Assembly: GCA_965153355.1 (NCBI GenBank)
Contig: OZ231126.1
Span: forward strand, 85,746,001-85,810,000
Direction: 5' to 3'
DNA length: 64,000 bases
Source: Flaccisagitta enflata
Taxonomy: Eukaryota; Chaetognatha; Sagittoidea; Aphragmophora
In this document: piece by piece, positions 1 to 11,544 of the stretch
Numbering within the stretch: position 1 is the first letter of the stretch
Layout: the number at the start of each line of letters is the position of its first letter
The notes under the pieces: generated by a model
Told to the model about the DNA's origin: nothing
Database searches by the model: none
What the model saw: only the letters and a program-made list of their open reading frames with translations
Position numbers and translations under genes: made by a program

Positions 1-310
1 CGGACACGCAACTCAATAAGAGGCTTTGTCCGTCCGTTCGCTGTTCCGTTGGTCCATCCATCCATCACGCTCAAGTTGAAAACGCGAAAAACACGCATTT
101 ATGGCGCTGCAGTCGTTAAATCAAGTGATTGTGTGGGCGGAGAGTGGGGTGACCCCGCATCATTTGATCTTAGTTGCGGACACACGGTCCATTTGTCCGT
201 CACGCTCGAGTTATAACAAAAAAAAAAGCGTATTTATGATGCTGCAGTTGGTATCTATTGTGAGTGAGTGTTTAGTGGGTCAATTCCATGGGTGCCGGAA
301 ATTATCCATA
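1..310 (+). mobile_element. Two HTE fragments cut by the window edge
   Basis: The window opens inside a hairpin (GGACACGCAACT) followed by the AAGAGGCTTTGTCC motif and GTCC/GTTG tetranucleotides, so this is an HTE of the GTTGCGGAC subfamily missing its first bases. A second hairpin-like start, AGTTGCGGACACACGG, lies near 174 and is also followed by GTCC units. Both bodies share the CGCATTTATGGCGCTGCAG-like stretch, so they are related copies. Neither has a clean GGCCTTGTT end, so both are broken. Confidence 0.6.
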
Positions 311-2449
311 TTTTAGCTGACGGTCCAATTTTTAGTAGTTTTGAGCTAATAATTCGCTTCCTTTTGGCTTCCCGCTGCTTTGGCTGACTATCCTTGCTAA
401 CCTAGAGCATAACTAAAAGGAACATCACTAAATATCTGAAGTAGGCACGGAGAAAAGCATTATTTTTACGATAAAACTATTTATTAACAGGGGATTTTCA
501 TCTCAGCATGTCCCAAGTGACAAGACCTGAGCAAAAAAAAGGCTAAAAATCGATAAATTTGAAGAAATTGAGGCATGTCTATATCAATGGAGGTAATGCG
601 CATTTTTGTTGAGAAATACGCAAAAAAAAAGTATTTATTTTTAATTCCTAATTGAATAATTTGTAGTTGTATTAGAAGATTTGCCATCTTTTACTTCAAC
701 AATAGCAGCCATAATGTTCGCCCAGGTAAGTTTTCACGGAGTTCTAATGATGCGATGATAAGTTTTCAAGGCGATGTTTTTCCTACGTATTTGTCACGGT
801 TTCAACATTATCGACGCTTTTCAATGGTCACGCATTTGTCCAGCCAACTGAATGCTGGTGACATATCTGCGTTACCTCCCAAATTCTGTTAAGATCTGCT
901 TTGATCTCAAAGATAGCGAATTTGAGATATCCTTACTCAATCTTGGGCAGTACAAACCTTATTCGACTTGGAATGATAGAAAAAACGGAAAGGCGTCGTT
1001 AATTGTCATGGTTTCAACATTATCGACGCTTCCGCGCGTATTACTACCTAGGAAAAAAGTCTTCGTTCACTTGATGAGGATGTTCATTTAGTGAATAAAT
1101 ATCAAGTGGGTCATGGTTTTCTCCTTTTCAGTACCTCATTTGATGTCCCGCCTAGGCTTTGACTGCTTTTATTTGGCTTAGTGACGATTGTCTCAGTTCT
1201 AGAATGAGTTATGCCAAGATATGTCACTGCAGATTTTAGCGCAAATATTTTTCAGCCAGTCAGTTGATGTCACTAATTCCTCCTGTTTTGGAGGCTTAAT
1301 TTTAGGCAAAAATTTTTCAACTGTTGTGAAATTGGGACTCAATGGGAAATTCATAAGAGGGTTGATAAAAAATTTCATAATGATTTACTAAATCAATTAA
1401 AACAATGTTATGACTGGTATGTTGAATTTTGTTGATAAATGCGCATTCCAAAACAGATTAATCTCTGATTTTTCTGCATTTTCAAAAAAGAGTAGTCATC
1501 TTCAAATCGCTCCCATTTCTAAACGCTTTGCGCCACATCAATGGGATTGGTGCCAAATGGTAGAACTTTTTAAGCAGTTTCTGAATCTAACCGATTTTTC
1601 CTACTTATCATCATTAAAAATGTATTCATTACTACTTACAGGTGAACGAAGACTTATTTCCTAGGTACATAATAGCGACATATTTACGAAAACTCTTATC
1701 AAATCTAAAGTTTTCATCCGATTTCGCTGAGATTTGACATGGACGTACAGTAAGGTGTAGGTTTTCACCCAAAACAAGTTTTATACGCTCACCTATTCTA
1801 ACCAGACCAACCAGTCTACCAACCTACCGACCTATTAGCAATATATGTAAAAGTTTTAGAAATACGATTACTTTTGAATGCGTTGAGCAAGGACCTTCAA
1901 ATTTGATATTGAGACTCCTTAAGCCAATAGCTGATGCACGGGAGCGACTTAATAAGCATGGTCAACATTAACTGGCCTAAGAATTGACCTAAAATTGTAA
2001 AAATGCTGATTAACTCTGGAAATATCCACTTGATATGAATGAAACTTAGTGTGGACTGTGGAGTCACACAAAAGGGAAACTCGGAGTCACATGAAAGGGA
2101 AACTCAATTCATGCATCTAGTTTACAAGCATTTGAGCTTTGTCGACTGGCCTTAATAGCCAAAATAAGGAAAAAATTTCAAAATGTTGAACCAGTGGTTT
2201 ATTATCCGATATGGTTGAAATTTGTTATGAATCCTCACAAAGGTAAAATTCGATATACCACGCGTAAAAAAAAAAAAAAAAAAAAAAAAAAAGACGCACC
2301 TTTCTTTGCACTGATAAAACAGATACAAAAAATAAAAAAAACTTTTTTCAAAAGAAACATTTTCAAAGATTTTCAAAAAATCTTTCAATTTAGATGTAAG
2401 TTATTTTACTTGACAGTTTGGATTACTTGAAAAAAAGGAGTTATTAGCA
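311..2449. other. AT-rich stretch without a recognisable gene
   Basis: Only short open frames (under about 85 codons) with no recognisable domain occur here. A 24-nt inverted repeat with one mismatch (1047-1070 against 1642-1665, core CCTAGGAAAAAAGTCTTCG) brackets about 570 bp and may be a decayed foldback. The phrase GGTTTCAACATTATCGACGC occurs twice, near 798 and 1009. A run of about 26 A lies at 2266-2291. Confidence 0.5.
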
Positions 2450-3281
2450 AACAAGGCACTAGTGCCCACAGAGTGGAAAAAAGTTCAAGGTCAATGACCA
2501 GTGCCCCCACCTGGTTTTTTAGGCTCTACTCAATGTGGGGAAGTGTTTTCTAGCTAAAATCAAAACATCCTTGGGGCGCTTTTTTAAAATAATGAAAAAT
2601 TCAAGATTTTTAGCTTGATTTTGCATAAAAAATTTCAGACGTTCGCCTGACTTATTTTTTGACAGCATATTTTTAATCTAAACAAAATTCCCTTTTGTTT
2701 GATAGGTCGCACTATAGGGTTTTAAAAATAAATACAATTTTCATTTTTTAGGCCACCGTTATGATTTTTGTAACGGTAGCATAAAAAATGAAACTTTTAT
2801 TTCTTTTCAAAACCCTATAGTGCGACCTATCAAATTAAAGGGAATTTCATCAGGAATAACATTATGCTATCAAAAAATAAGTTGAACCAACCTGCAACCT
2901 TTTTCATTGAAAATCATGCCAAAAATCTTGAATTTTGCACTTTTTGCAAAAAGCGCTCCAAGGATGATTTGATTTTGGCCGTAAACCATCCCCCCACATA
3001 AGGTGTGACCCAAAAAAACAGGTGGCGGCACTGGTCATTGACCTTGAACTTTTTTCCACTCTGTGGGCAATAGTGAAGGCGAATACCTATAAGTGACGTG
3101 CGAGGCTTACAGAATGACTTAGAATGACTTTAGATGATTCAGTATTGTCTTAAATGACTTGAAATGAATTCAGGAAATATAATCAATAAAAAAAGTAAAA
3201 GTTTGACAGACCAACCAACATATACAGACCAACCGAACGACCGACGGACAAAGCAGGGTGTAGAGTCGCGTACACGCGACT
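2450..3281 (-). mobile_element. HTE interrupted by a foldback element
   Basis: On the + strand it runs AACAAGGC (2450), [foldback], GAATACCTATAAGTGACGTG, AGAATGACTT-type 10-mers, GACC/GACG tetranucleotides, GCAGGGTGTAGAGT and the hairpin AGTCGCGTACACGCGACT (3264-3281), then AAAAA. Removing the foldback at 2458-3075 restores a continuous element head. Sequence and order match the GTCGCGTGC subfamily. Confidence 0.7.
2458..3075. repeat. Long palindromic foldback element FB1 (MITE-like)
   Basis: Almost the whole 618 bp is self-complementary around a centre near 2765 (CCACCGTT...AACGGTAG). Outer arms read ACTAGTGCCCACAG and CTGTGGGCAATAGT. Inner arms carry TTTGATAGGTCGCACTATAG and its complement. 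It sits in the head of an HTE with AAGGC on both sides (2453-2457 and 3076-3080), a likely 5-bp target duplication with one unexplained G at the right junction. It has no coding capacity. Confidence 0.8.
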
Positions 3282-3472
3282 AAAAATGTAAAACCATAAT
3301 ATGTAAATAAATCTAATATACGATTTTTGAAAAATGGCTCAACAAGAATAAAAACACCACATTTTATTGCAGCAAGTCAAGTCAGATGGAAATCCATCAA
3401 TAATCCGTAAAAAAGAACAAAATTTCAAATAAGTACTGTTTATATAGCAAATATTGCTGTTTTTTTTACACT

Positions 3473-3671
3473 AACATGGCCGGATACACGGCTGCCCTAG
3501 TCGCGTGCGGGTGGGCAGGAGCAGTGCTGGAGATGGTTTTTAGAGCATCTGGGCAGGAGCAGTATGCTCAAATAGCTCAAAAACGCCGAAAAAGTCAAAA
3601 GGGGACCGTTCGACCAACCGACCGACCGACCGACCGACAAAGCGGGGTGTAGAGTCGCGTTGCACGCGACT
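3473..3671 (-). mobile_element. HTE, GTCGCGTGC subfamily
   Basis: It starts AACATGGCCGGATACACGG, has the subterminal AGTCGCGTGC near 3503, then GGGTGGGCAGGAGCAG, a GACC/GACG block and GCGGGGTGTAGAG. It ends in the hairpin AGTCGCGTTGCACGCGACT followed by AAAA. It is a compact, complete 199-bp copy. Confidence 0.8.
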
Positions 3672-3859
3672 AAAATTGGGCTCTAATTTTTACAGCCCAT
3701 GTTTGACCAAAATGAATATGATATTCTTATTCTTCTCTCTTTTTGGGACACCCCCCCTACAATATTTTTATTTTCTCAAAACCCTTAAACTTGAGATATT
3801 TGAAGACACAAAGCCCCACGCAAACTAGTTTCCCCTCCCACTTTCACGGGCCTGATAGG

Positions 3860-4090
3860 TCGTGACGACCAAAAACGCGTTTGTTCCCGATGAACGCGTT
3901 TTCAGTGTGAACACACATGCAGGAATTTCCGCCATCCCACGAGGGAGTGAGCGAAGTGAGTGAGCGAATCTGTAAACGGAGCAAGCGAGCGAAGCGAGCG
4001 TAGCTATGCAGAGTGCAGTGGAGCGAGTGAGCGGAATGAGCAGTACGAACGAATGAACGTAACAAGCGACTGAGTGGCTTGTTAAAAACG
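3860..4090 (+). repeat. GAGCGAGCGAAG-type interspersed repeat
   Basis: It contains AACGCGTTTGTTCCCGATGA, a GTGTGAACACACATG segment and then many GAGCGAAGTGAGTGAGC-like words. Related copies lie at 12049-12166 (same strand) and 33640-33830 (opposite strand), so it is a dispersed family. No coding signal was seen. Confidence 0.6.
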
Positions 4091-4307
4091 CGACTGTCAG
4101 GAGTAGAATTATAGAAAGAGTTCCACTATCTGTCCATTCGTATACTTATCTCTTGCTCGCATTTTGGGGCAACCACGTAGTTACGACACAGCTTGTAGAA
4201 ATAGGGTATGTTACTGTTGAATGCACGTTGTTACGACGTCGTAATAACGTGAATTATCCCCAAACTTCTGTGTCTGAACTGTGTGAAATCAGCTTTTTCT
4301 TTTTTTT

Positions 4308-4309
<2 letters not shown>

Positions 4310-4364
<55 letters not shown>

Positions 4365-4375
4365 GTCTCTCTGTG

Positions 4376-4451
<76 letters not shown>
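4310..4451 (+). repeat. (GTCT)n then (CT)n microsatellite
   Basis: About 13 GTCT units grade through GTGTCTCT into a pure CT run of about 65 nt. Apparent Leu/Ser or Cys/Leu/Ser proteins here are only translations of the repeat. Confidence 0.95.
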
Positions 4452-4454
<3 letters not shown>

Positions 4455-5097
4455 ACTTTTTTCTGAATCTAGGCAAATTTTTGATGTGCTTTCATTAGAT
4501 GCAATGTTTTACAATTGGGTCAAATCACATGAATGTCCAAAACTAGCATTCATTCCTACAATAAGTAATTGACACCGTCATAGTTTAATCTATTCATTAA
4601 TTAATGTCTTTAGTTTTTTTTTTTCCTTCCTTCCTTCCTTCCTTCCTTTCTTTTTTTTTATTCATTTATTCTTTCATGCATTCATTCATTCATTTATGCA
4701 TTCATTCATTCACTCACTTATTCATCCGTTCATTCATCTATTTAACATTTCTCCCCATCAAAAAAAGAAAAAATATCTAAACATAATACTTCATTTCAAC
4801 AAGGTACTCCAATTAATTTTTCTTCATCATTTTTGATGAAAATGATTGCCTAAAGCAAATTGTGGCTTACAACTAGTTTATAGTCACAATGATTGTTGTA
4901 GAAAAAAATGAAAGAATAAATGAAAAAACAACATCTGATGACACAAAAACAGGAGTTATATTATCCATTTGTTCAATCTTGATTGGATTTTTTTCTTGTA
5001 CACTGATTTTTTTCTTCCATTTTTTTTTCTGTTATCAACCTGAAATAGACACAGGAGATTGAAATTGAAGGAGAGACTGAGAGACAGAGAGAGCAAG

Positions 5098-5153
<56 letters not shown>

Positions 5154-5360
5154 TTAAAGATTTTGTATATTTACTAAAAAAGGTAAACTAAATGACCATG
5201 TACAAAAAATTTCAATTCACACAGTTTAGACAATGAGTGAGCGCCTGTTGCTCAAGAATTAACGTTATGACGACGTCGTAACTTCGTTCATTGTTTATGA
5301 ACGAAGTTTCGAATGTCGTCACTACGATAATACTTCCGCATTTTTCTCACTCTCACACTC

Positions 5361-5406
<46 letters not shown>

Positions 5407-5437
5407 CAGTGGGGCTTAATTGGATATGGGTTCAAAA
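4452..5437. other. Non-coding stretch with simple repeats
   Basis: It holds a short TTCC run near 4626, imperfect ATTC words at 4670-4740, a (GA)n run at 5099-5150 and a (CT)n run at about 5363-5404. Between them is AT-rich DNA. A local inverted repeat lies near 5263-5330 (ACGTCGTAACTTCGTTCA and the reverse-oriented AACGAAGT). No gene was recognised. Confidence 0.6.
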
Positions 5438-5990
5438 AAATCCTCAACAGTAGTGACTTATATAAATAAGTACATTTTATAGTGAAGATTTGATATTGAC
5501 CCTTGAAAAAAAAATTAGCTTGAAAATTTTTCCAAAAATCACTAAAATGTGTCCACTTTTGTACATATTTATATATAGTTCTTAATGATCTATCAATTTT
5601 GAAATTCTGATTCAAGATTCATATTCCTGGTAAAATTTCCAATCATTTGATAGGTCACACTATATATTTTCATATGAAATCAAAATTTTCATATTTCAGG
5701 CCACCGTTGCATTTTTGTAACGGTGGCATAGAATAAGAAAATTTCATTTTTGCAGGAAAGTATGTAGTGTGACCTATCAAATGATTGGAAATTTTACCAG
5801 GAATATGAATCTTGAATCAGAATTTTAAAATTGATAGATCATTAAGAACTGTATATAAATATGTACAAAAATGGACACATTTTAGTGATTTTTGAAAAAA
5901 AATTTCAAGCGAATTTTTTTTTTAAGAGTCAATATCAAATTTTCACTATAAAATGTACCTATTTATATAAATCACTACTGTTGAGGATTT
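5438..5990. repeat. Long palindromic foldback element FB2
   Basis: The arms AAATCCTCAACAGTAGTGA (5438) and TCACTACTGTTGAGGATTT (5972) bound a 553-bp near-palindrome centred near 5714 (CCACCGTT...AACGGTGG). The inner arms TTTGATAGGTCACACTATA match those of FB1, so the two are one family with different outer arms. CT tracts lie just outside both ends. Confidence 0.85.
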
Positions 5991-6006
5991 TACACATATA
6001 CATGTG

Positions 6007-6119
<113 letters not shown>

Positions 6120-6202
6120 ACCGACATACAATCAAACGGATCGCCAGATCAAAGGAGAGATCAACCCTGTTATTGAAGAGTTTCAGAAAGAAATTCTTTT
6201 TT

Positions 6203-6320
6203 AGGTGCGACAAAGCACCTCTATAACTGGCTGTGTCCGTCGGTTGGTTGGTCGGTCGGTTGGTCTGTCTGTAACGCATTCGTTTGACGATCCAAACGTC
6301 GCACCTTATTGGCCTCAGGT
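6203..6320 (+). mobile_element. HTE, GGTGCGAC subfamily, joined to an ATAAAC array
   Basis: After TTTTTT it begins with the hairpin AGGTGCGACAAAGCACCT, then CTATAACTGGCTGTGTCC and GTTG/GTCG units. The inverted copy GTCGCACCT lies at 6298-6306, followed by TATTGGCCT. The expected CTTGGCCTTGTT end is replaced by the GTTTATAAAC-rich element, which seems inserted in this tail. Confidence 0.75.
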
Positions 6321-9075
6321 ATTACGTGCTCGATATCAGGGGTGTTTATAAACGCCAAATAAACGCCGTTTATAAACAATGCTATACAACTGTTTATAAA
6401 CATTAAAAATGCAAGTCAAATAAACGAAAATTGTTTAAATGGCAGTAAAAAACGTTGTTTATAAACGACTATATATCACTGTTTATGAACGAAGGAAAAT
6501 AAGAGATTGTTTGACCTGATCAGTACAAACTGAAAATGTCCACACTAGAAAATGTTCTATTAGAAAAATCAAAATTTTGAAGGTTGCTACTGTTTTTTTT
6601 TACCCCAAAAATCGTTAAAAAGAGCCCATAATTGATCGTTTATAAACACAATAATATTGTTGTTTATAAACAACAAAAAGTAAGTGTTTGTAAACGCTAA
6701 ATTTTTTGTATTGATAAACACCAAAAAATAAAAAAAAATCGTATATTTCCCCCTTAGACCCCCTATAACCACAAAAATTGCATAACTCTATATTTTCCAC
6801 CTCCTCCTCCTCCTCCTCCTCCTCCTCCTCCTCCTCCTCCTCCTCCTCCTCCTCCTCCTCCTCCTCCTCCTCATTCATAAATCGTTTATTTGCCCCCAAT
6901 TTCTTTTGTATATAAACAAATGTTTATTTGCTCTCAATTTCATTTGCAAATAAACAAAAATCGTTTATTTGGCACCATAAATTTGTTTTCATAAACGTTT
7001 ACACTCCTTTAGAACTTTTTGTGTTTATAAACACCAAAAATATGAACCTCATAAACAAATTTGTTTATTTGGTACCATAAATTTGTTCTCATAAACAGAT
7101 TTTTATATTTTTCTCCTCCTCCTCCTCCTCCCCCCCTCCTCCTCATCCAAAATCGTTTATTTGCTCCCAATTTTCTTTCCAAATAAACAGAAAATCGTTT
7201 ATTTGGCACCATAAATTTGTTTTCATAAACGTTTACACTCCTTTAGAACTTTTTGTGTTTATAAACACCAAAAATATGAATCTCATAAACGAATTTGTTT
7301 ATTTGGTACCATAAATTTGATCCTATAAACAGATAATCATATTTCTCTCCTCCTCCTCCTCCTCCCCCCCTCCTCCTCATCCAAAATTGTTTATTTGCCC
7401 CCAATTTCTGTTCCAAATGAACAAAGATCGTTTATTTGGTACCATAAATTGGTTTTCATAAACGTTTACACTCCTTTAGAAATTTTTGTGTTTATAAACA
7501 CCAAAAATATGAACCTCATAAACGAATTTGTTTATGTGGTACCATAAATTTGATCTCATAAACAGATTTTCATATTTCTCTCCTCTTCCTCCTCCTCCTC
7601 CTCCTCCTCTTCCTCATCCAAAATTGTTTATTTGCCCCCAATTTCCATTCCAAATAAACAAAAATCGTTTATTTGGTACCATAAATTGGTTTTCATAAAC
7701 GTTTACACTCCTTTAGAAATTTTTGTGTTTATAAACACCAAAAATATGAACCTCATAAACGAATTTGTTTATTTGGTACCATAAATTTGATCTAATAAAC
7801 AGATTTTTATATTTCTCTCCTCCTCCTCCCCCTCCTCCTCCTCCTCATCCAAAATCGTTTATTTGCTCCCAATTTCCTTTCCAAATAAACAAAAAATCGT
7901 TTATTTGGCACCATAAATTTGTTTTCATAAACGTTTACACTCCTTTAGAAGTTTTTGTGTTTATAAACACCAAAAATATGAACCTCATAAACGACTTTGT
8001 TTATTTGGTACCATAAATTTGATCTCATAAACAGATTTTCATATTTCTCTCCTCTTCCTCCTCCCCCTCCTCCTCCTCCTCATCCAAAATCGTTTATTTG
8101 CCCCCAATTTCTGTTCCAAATAAACAAAAATCGTTTATTTGGTACCATAAATTTGTTTTCATAAACGTTTACACTCCTTTAGAAATTTTTGTGTTTATAA
8201 ACACCAAAAATATGAACCTCATAAACGAATTTGTTTATTTGGTACCATAAATTTGATCTCATAAACAGATTTTCATATTTCTCTCCTCTTCCTCCTCCTC
8301 CTCCTCCTCTTCCTCATCCAAAATCGTTTATTTGCCCCCAATTTCTGTTCCAAATAAACAAAAATCGTTTATTTGGTACCATAAATTGGTTTTCATAAAC
8401 GTTTACACTCCTTTAGAAATTTTTGTGTTTATAAACACCAAAAATATGAACCTCATAAACGAATTTGTTTATTTGGTACCATAAATTTGATCTCATAAAC
8501 AGATTTTCATATTTCTCTCCTCTTCCTCCTCCTCCTCCTCCTCCTCCTCCTCATCCAAAATCGTTTATTTGCCCTCAATTTCTGTTCCAAATAAACAAAA
8601 ATCGTTTATTTGGTACCATAAATTGGTTTTCATAAACGTTTACACTCCTTTAGAAATTTTTGTTTTTATAAACACCAAAAATATGAACCTCATAAACGAA
8701 TTTGTTTATTTGGTACCATAAATTTGATCAAATAAACAGATTTTTATATTTCTCTCCTCCTCCTCCCCCTCCTCCTCCTCCTCATCCAAAATCGTTTATT
8801 TGCTCCCAATTTCCTTTCCAAATAAACAAAAAAGCGTTTATTTGGCACCATAAATTTGTTATTATAAACGTTTACACTCCTTTAGAAGTTTTTGTGTTTA
8901 TAAACACCAAAAATATGATGCTCATAAACGACTCTGTTTTATTTGGTACTTTAAATTTGATCTCATGAACAGATTTTATATTTCTCTCCTCCTCCTCCCC
9001 CCTCCTCCTCCTCATCCAAAATCGTTTTTTTGCTCCCAATTTCCTTTCCAAATAAACAAAAAATCGTTTATTTGC
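6321..9075 (+). repeat. Array element rich in GTTTAT/ATAAAC, copy 1
   Basis: A unique head (6321-6780) carries several GTTTATAAAC palindromes. A (TCC)n tract follows at about 6799-6872, then about nine tandem units of 225-240 bp. The phrase GTTTACACTCCTTTAGAA recurs near 6998, 7228, 7464, 7704, 7929, 8167, 8400, 8638 and 8869. Each unit has repeated TTTATTTGG, ATAAACA and a TCC tract. The array stops abruptly at foldback FB3. An inverted copy lies at 28505-30895. Confidence 0.9.
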
Positions 9076-9095
9076 GGCCAGGATTCCCACTTGCA

Positions 9096-9981
9096 AGAAA
9101 AAAAGGACCCATCCAAGATTTTTGCACAGGGGACCTAAAAAGGCTGTAGAACAAGATTCTGATGTTCATTTTGACCTAACTTGAGCCAAACAAAAAAGAA
9201 ACGGTTTTTAGTGCAAAAAACAGCTATTTTTCCTAAAAAATGGTATAAAATGAAATATTTTGGCCTTTGTTTTACGGAAACATAAAGTACCAATAGTAAT
9301 TGATATTTGAGTGAATCTAGAACAATTTTGAATAGGTCTATGAGGTTCAAAAATAGCATAAAAATGCTCAAAAATGAAGAAATGACCTATAAATTGATAA
9401 ATTGTCAAAACTGATGTTTTGGAACAGTTTCTTAGGGTAAAATATGCTGTCAGTATGAATTTCATTGATTAACTTTTAAAAATATAGCCGTGATAAGTGA
9501 AAAACGCAAAACCTCAATATGCAAATGAGATCAATTTGCATATTGCGGTTTTGCGTTTTTCGTTTATCACAGCCATGTTTTTTTGAGTAAATTGATGAAA
9601 TTCATACTGACAGCATATTTTACCCAAAGAAACTTTTCCAAAATATCAGTTTATAGGATTCTATTTTTTTTGGGTCATTTCTTCATTTTTGGGGATTTTA
9701 ATGCTATTTTTGAACCTCTTAGACCTATTCTAGATTGTTCTAGGTTCAGTGAAATATCAATTACTATTGGTACTTTATGTTTTGTAAAGAAAAAACTCCA
9801 AAATATTTCATTTTATACTATTCTTTTAGGAAAAATAGCTGTTTTTGGCACATAAAACTGTTTCTTTTCTTTTTTTTTTTTTTTTGGCTCAAGATAGGCC
9901 AAAATAAGTATCAGATTCTTGTTCTACTTTCTGCTTTTTAAGACCGACATGCAAAAATTTGTGATGGGTCCATTTTTTTTC
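9096..9981. repeat. Long palindromic foldback element FB3
   Basis: An 886-bp near-palindrome centred near 9532, where AAAAACGCAAAACC and GGTTTTGCGTTTTT face each other. Outer arms share GGACCCAT/ATGGGTCC and TAGAACAAGA/TCTTGTTCTA. Arm divergence is moderate, so this is not a recent copy. No coding content was seen. Confidence 0.85.
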
Positions 9982-10008
9982 ATAACCCTTAAAATAATAA
10001 GCAAAGAA

Positions 10009-10062
10009 AAAAGAAAAAGAAAGAAAGAAATACAGTCACACAGGACAAAAAAAAAGAAAGAG

Positions 10063-10120
<58 letters not shown>

Positions 10121-10195
10121 GGAAAAGGAAAGAAAAAAGAATGAAAACAGAAAGAAAGAAAGAAAGAAGGAAAAAACGAAAGAAAGAAAGAAGGA

Positions 10196-10231
<36 letters not shown>

Positions 10232-10275
10232 AAATAAGAAAGAAAGAAAGAAAGAAAGATAGAAAGAAAGAAAGA
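10009..10275 (+). repeat. (GAAA)n tetranucleotide tract
   Basis: A mostly GAAA purine tract with interruptions. Lys/Glu/Arg or Phe/Leu/Ser reading frames across it are repeat translations. Confidence 0.95.
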
Positions 10276-10375
10276 ATAAAAAAGAATCAAATATAGTTAC
10301 ACCCCCACTGTAGATTGGAAATCCGCTTAAAACGGTAGTATACACTTTTTTTATTTTATAAGAGACAACCTTTTT

Positions 10376-10782
10376 AGTCGCGTGCACGCGACTCTACACC
10401 CCGCTTTGTCGGTCCGTCCGTCGGTCCGTCTGTCGGTCCGTCCGTCTGTCCGTCCGTTGGTCCGTCCATCTGTCCGTCGGTCCGTCACACTTTACTTTTT
10501 TTGTAATAAAGCGTCAACTCTTAGGTCATTTTAAGTCTTTTTTAGTCATTAATAGTTATTCTAAGTCATTTTGAGTCATTCTAAGTCATTTTAAGTTATT
10601 CAAAGTCATTTTAAGTTATTTTAAGTCATTTTTGGTCATTAGGTTTTTTAGACATTTTAAGTCCTTTTTGGACATTTCAAGTCATTCTAAGTCGTTCTAA
10701 GTCATTCTAAGTCATTTTAAGTCATTCTAGGTCCTTCTTACCTTGTAAATCTCGCACGCGACTTATAGGTGTTGGCCTTGTT
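10376..10782 (+). mobile_element. HTE with TAAGTCATTT body
   Basis: A T-run precedes the perfect 18-nt palindrome AGTCGCGTGCACGCGACT. CTACACCCCGCTTTGTCGG, GTCC/GTCG units, ACACTTTACTTTTTTTGTAA, a run of TAAGTCATTT-like 10-mers and the inverted copy GCACGCGACT follow. It ends TATAGGTGTTGGCCTTGTT. The element at 23562-23967 is nearly identical in length and sequence, so this is a discrete mobile unit. Confidence 0.85.
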
Positions 10783-10783
10783 T

Positions 10784-11001
10784 GAACTCAACCTGGGTTC
10801 TTTAAAATTTTTTGCCGTTTTGAGGCTCAATGTCTCTTAAATTGTTCTTAATTTTTGCAATGTGTAAAAAAAGCAAAAAGTGTATAGACACAATATTTAA
10901 TGATATTCTATGTATCTTTAGTAAAAAACTTGTTCATTATTATAGAACATTGAATATCTTGCCTAATTTTACAGACAAAATCACAAAAGAAGTAGTATTT
11001 T
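10784..11001 (+). repeat. CTCAGCCTGGG-type repeat, partial
   Basis: It contains ACTCAACCTGGGTTCTT, TTTTGCCGTTTTGAGGCTCA and TGTCTCTTAAATTGTTCTTA. Related copies lie at 11160-11380 and twice within 19937-20340. It directly follows an HTE end, as the 19937 copy also does. Confidence 0.55.
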
Positions 11002-11002
11002 T

Positions 11003-11157
11003 AGTCGCGGACTCGCGACTCTAGAACTCGCCGTGTCGGTCGGTCGGTCGGTCGGTCGGTCGGTCGGTCCGTAACAAAAACAAAATGCGAGCGTTTTTTT
11101 GCTATTCGGCTCCTGCCCACCCGTCCGCGACTTAGGGGGAGTGTATACGGCCTTGTT
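11003..11157 (+). mobile_element. Compact HTE, GTCGCGGAC subfamily
   Basis: The hairpin AGTCGCGGACTCGCGACT is followed by a pure GGTC/GTCG block. The inverted copy GTCCGCGACT lies near 11122 and the end reads TATACGGCCTTGTT. Total length is 155 bp. Confidence 0.85.
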
Positions 11158-11159
11158 CA

Positions 11160-11380
11160 AAAAAACTACCAATTTCATTAAAAAATTTGAATAATTATCA
11201 TTTATTTTATTACGATTCTAAAAGTGATTTCCCTTAAAACATTTTAAAACTGAATCTCAGCCTGGGCATTCTCTTATTTTGTTCTTAAAATTTTGTCAAA
11301 TCTCAGGCTCATGTCTCTTATAAAAAAGTCTCTTATAAAATAAAAAAAGTGTAAACTTGATCACTTCATGCCATTTCTTT
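11160..11380 (+). repeat. CTCAGCCTGGG-type repeat
   Basis: It shares CTGAATCTCAGCCTGGGCAT, TTATTTTGTTCTTAAAATTT and CAGGCTCATGTCTCTTATAA with the copy near 20240. It fills the gap between two HTEs. Confidence 0.6.
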
Positions 11381-11382
11381 TT

Positions 11383-11544
11383 AGTCGCGGACACGCGACT
11401 CTACACCTTGCCGTGTCGGTTGGTCGGTCGGTAGGTCGGTATGTCGGTCCGTCCGTCCATCACATTTTTGAATTCCGAGCGGTTTTTGTATTACTGCTCC
11501 TGCCCAACCGTCCGCGACTGGATTGCCGTGTATCCGACCTTGTT
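11383..11544 (+). mobile_element. Compact HTE, GTCGCGGAC subfamily
   Basis: The hairpin AGTCGCGGACACGCGACT, then CTACACCTTGCCGTGTCGG, GGTC units, and the inverted copy GTCCGCGACT near 11509. The end is TGTATCCGACCTTGTT. It is a close relative of the element at 11003, in the same orientation. Confidence 0.85.

Noticed and set aside
4153-4572. Leu/Ser- and Cys/Val-rich open frames across CT and GTCT tracts (also 5946-6279, 17199-17751, 42753-43367, 44628-45489, 48338-48924)
   Set aside because: They are direct translations of microsatellites in several frames and both strands, without family similarity. The exception is the end of the 42753 frame, which is dynein exon K.
6900-9060. Regularly spaced repeats considered as a CRISPR-like array
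   Set aside because: Units are 225-240 bp, repetitive throughout with no unique spacers, and the DNA is clearly eukaryotic.
10376-10782. HTEs considered as tRNA-derived SINEs
   Set aside because: No A-box/B-box (GGTTCGA-type) or tRNA fold is visible, ends are structured, and no target duplication is evident.
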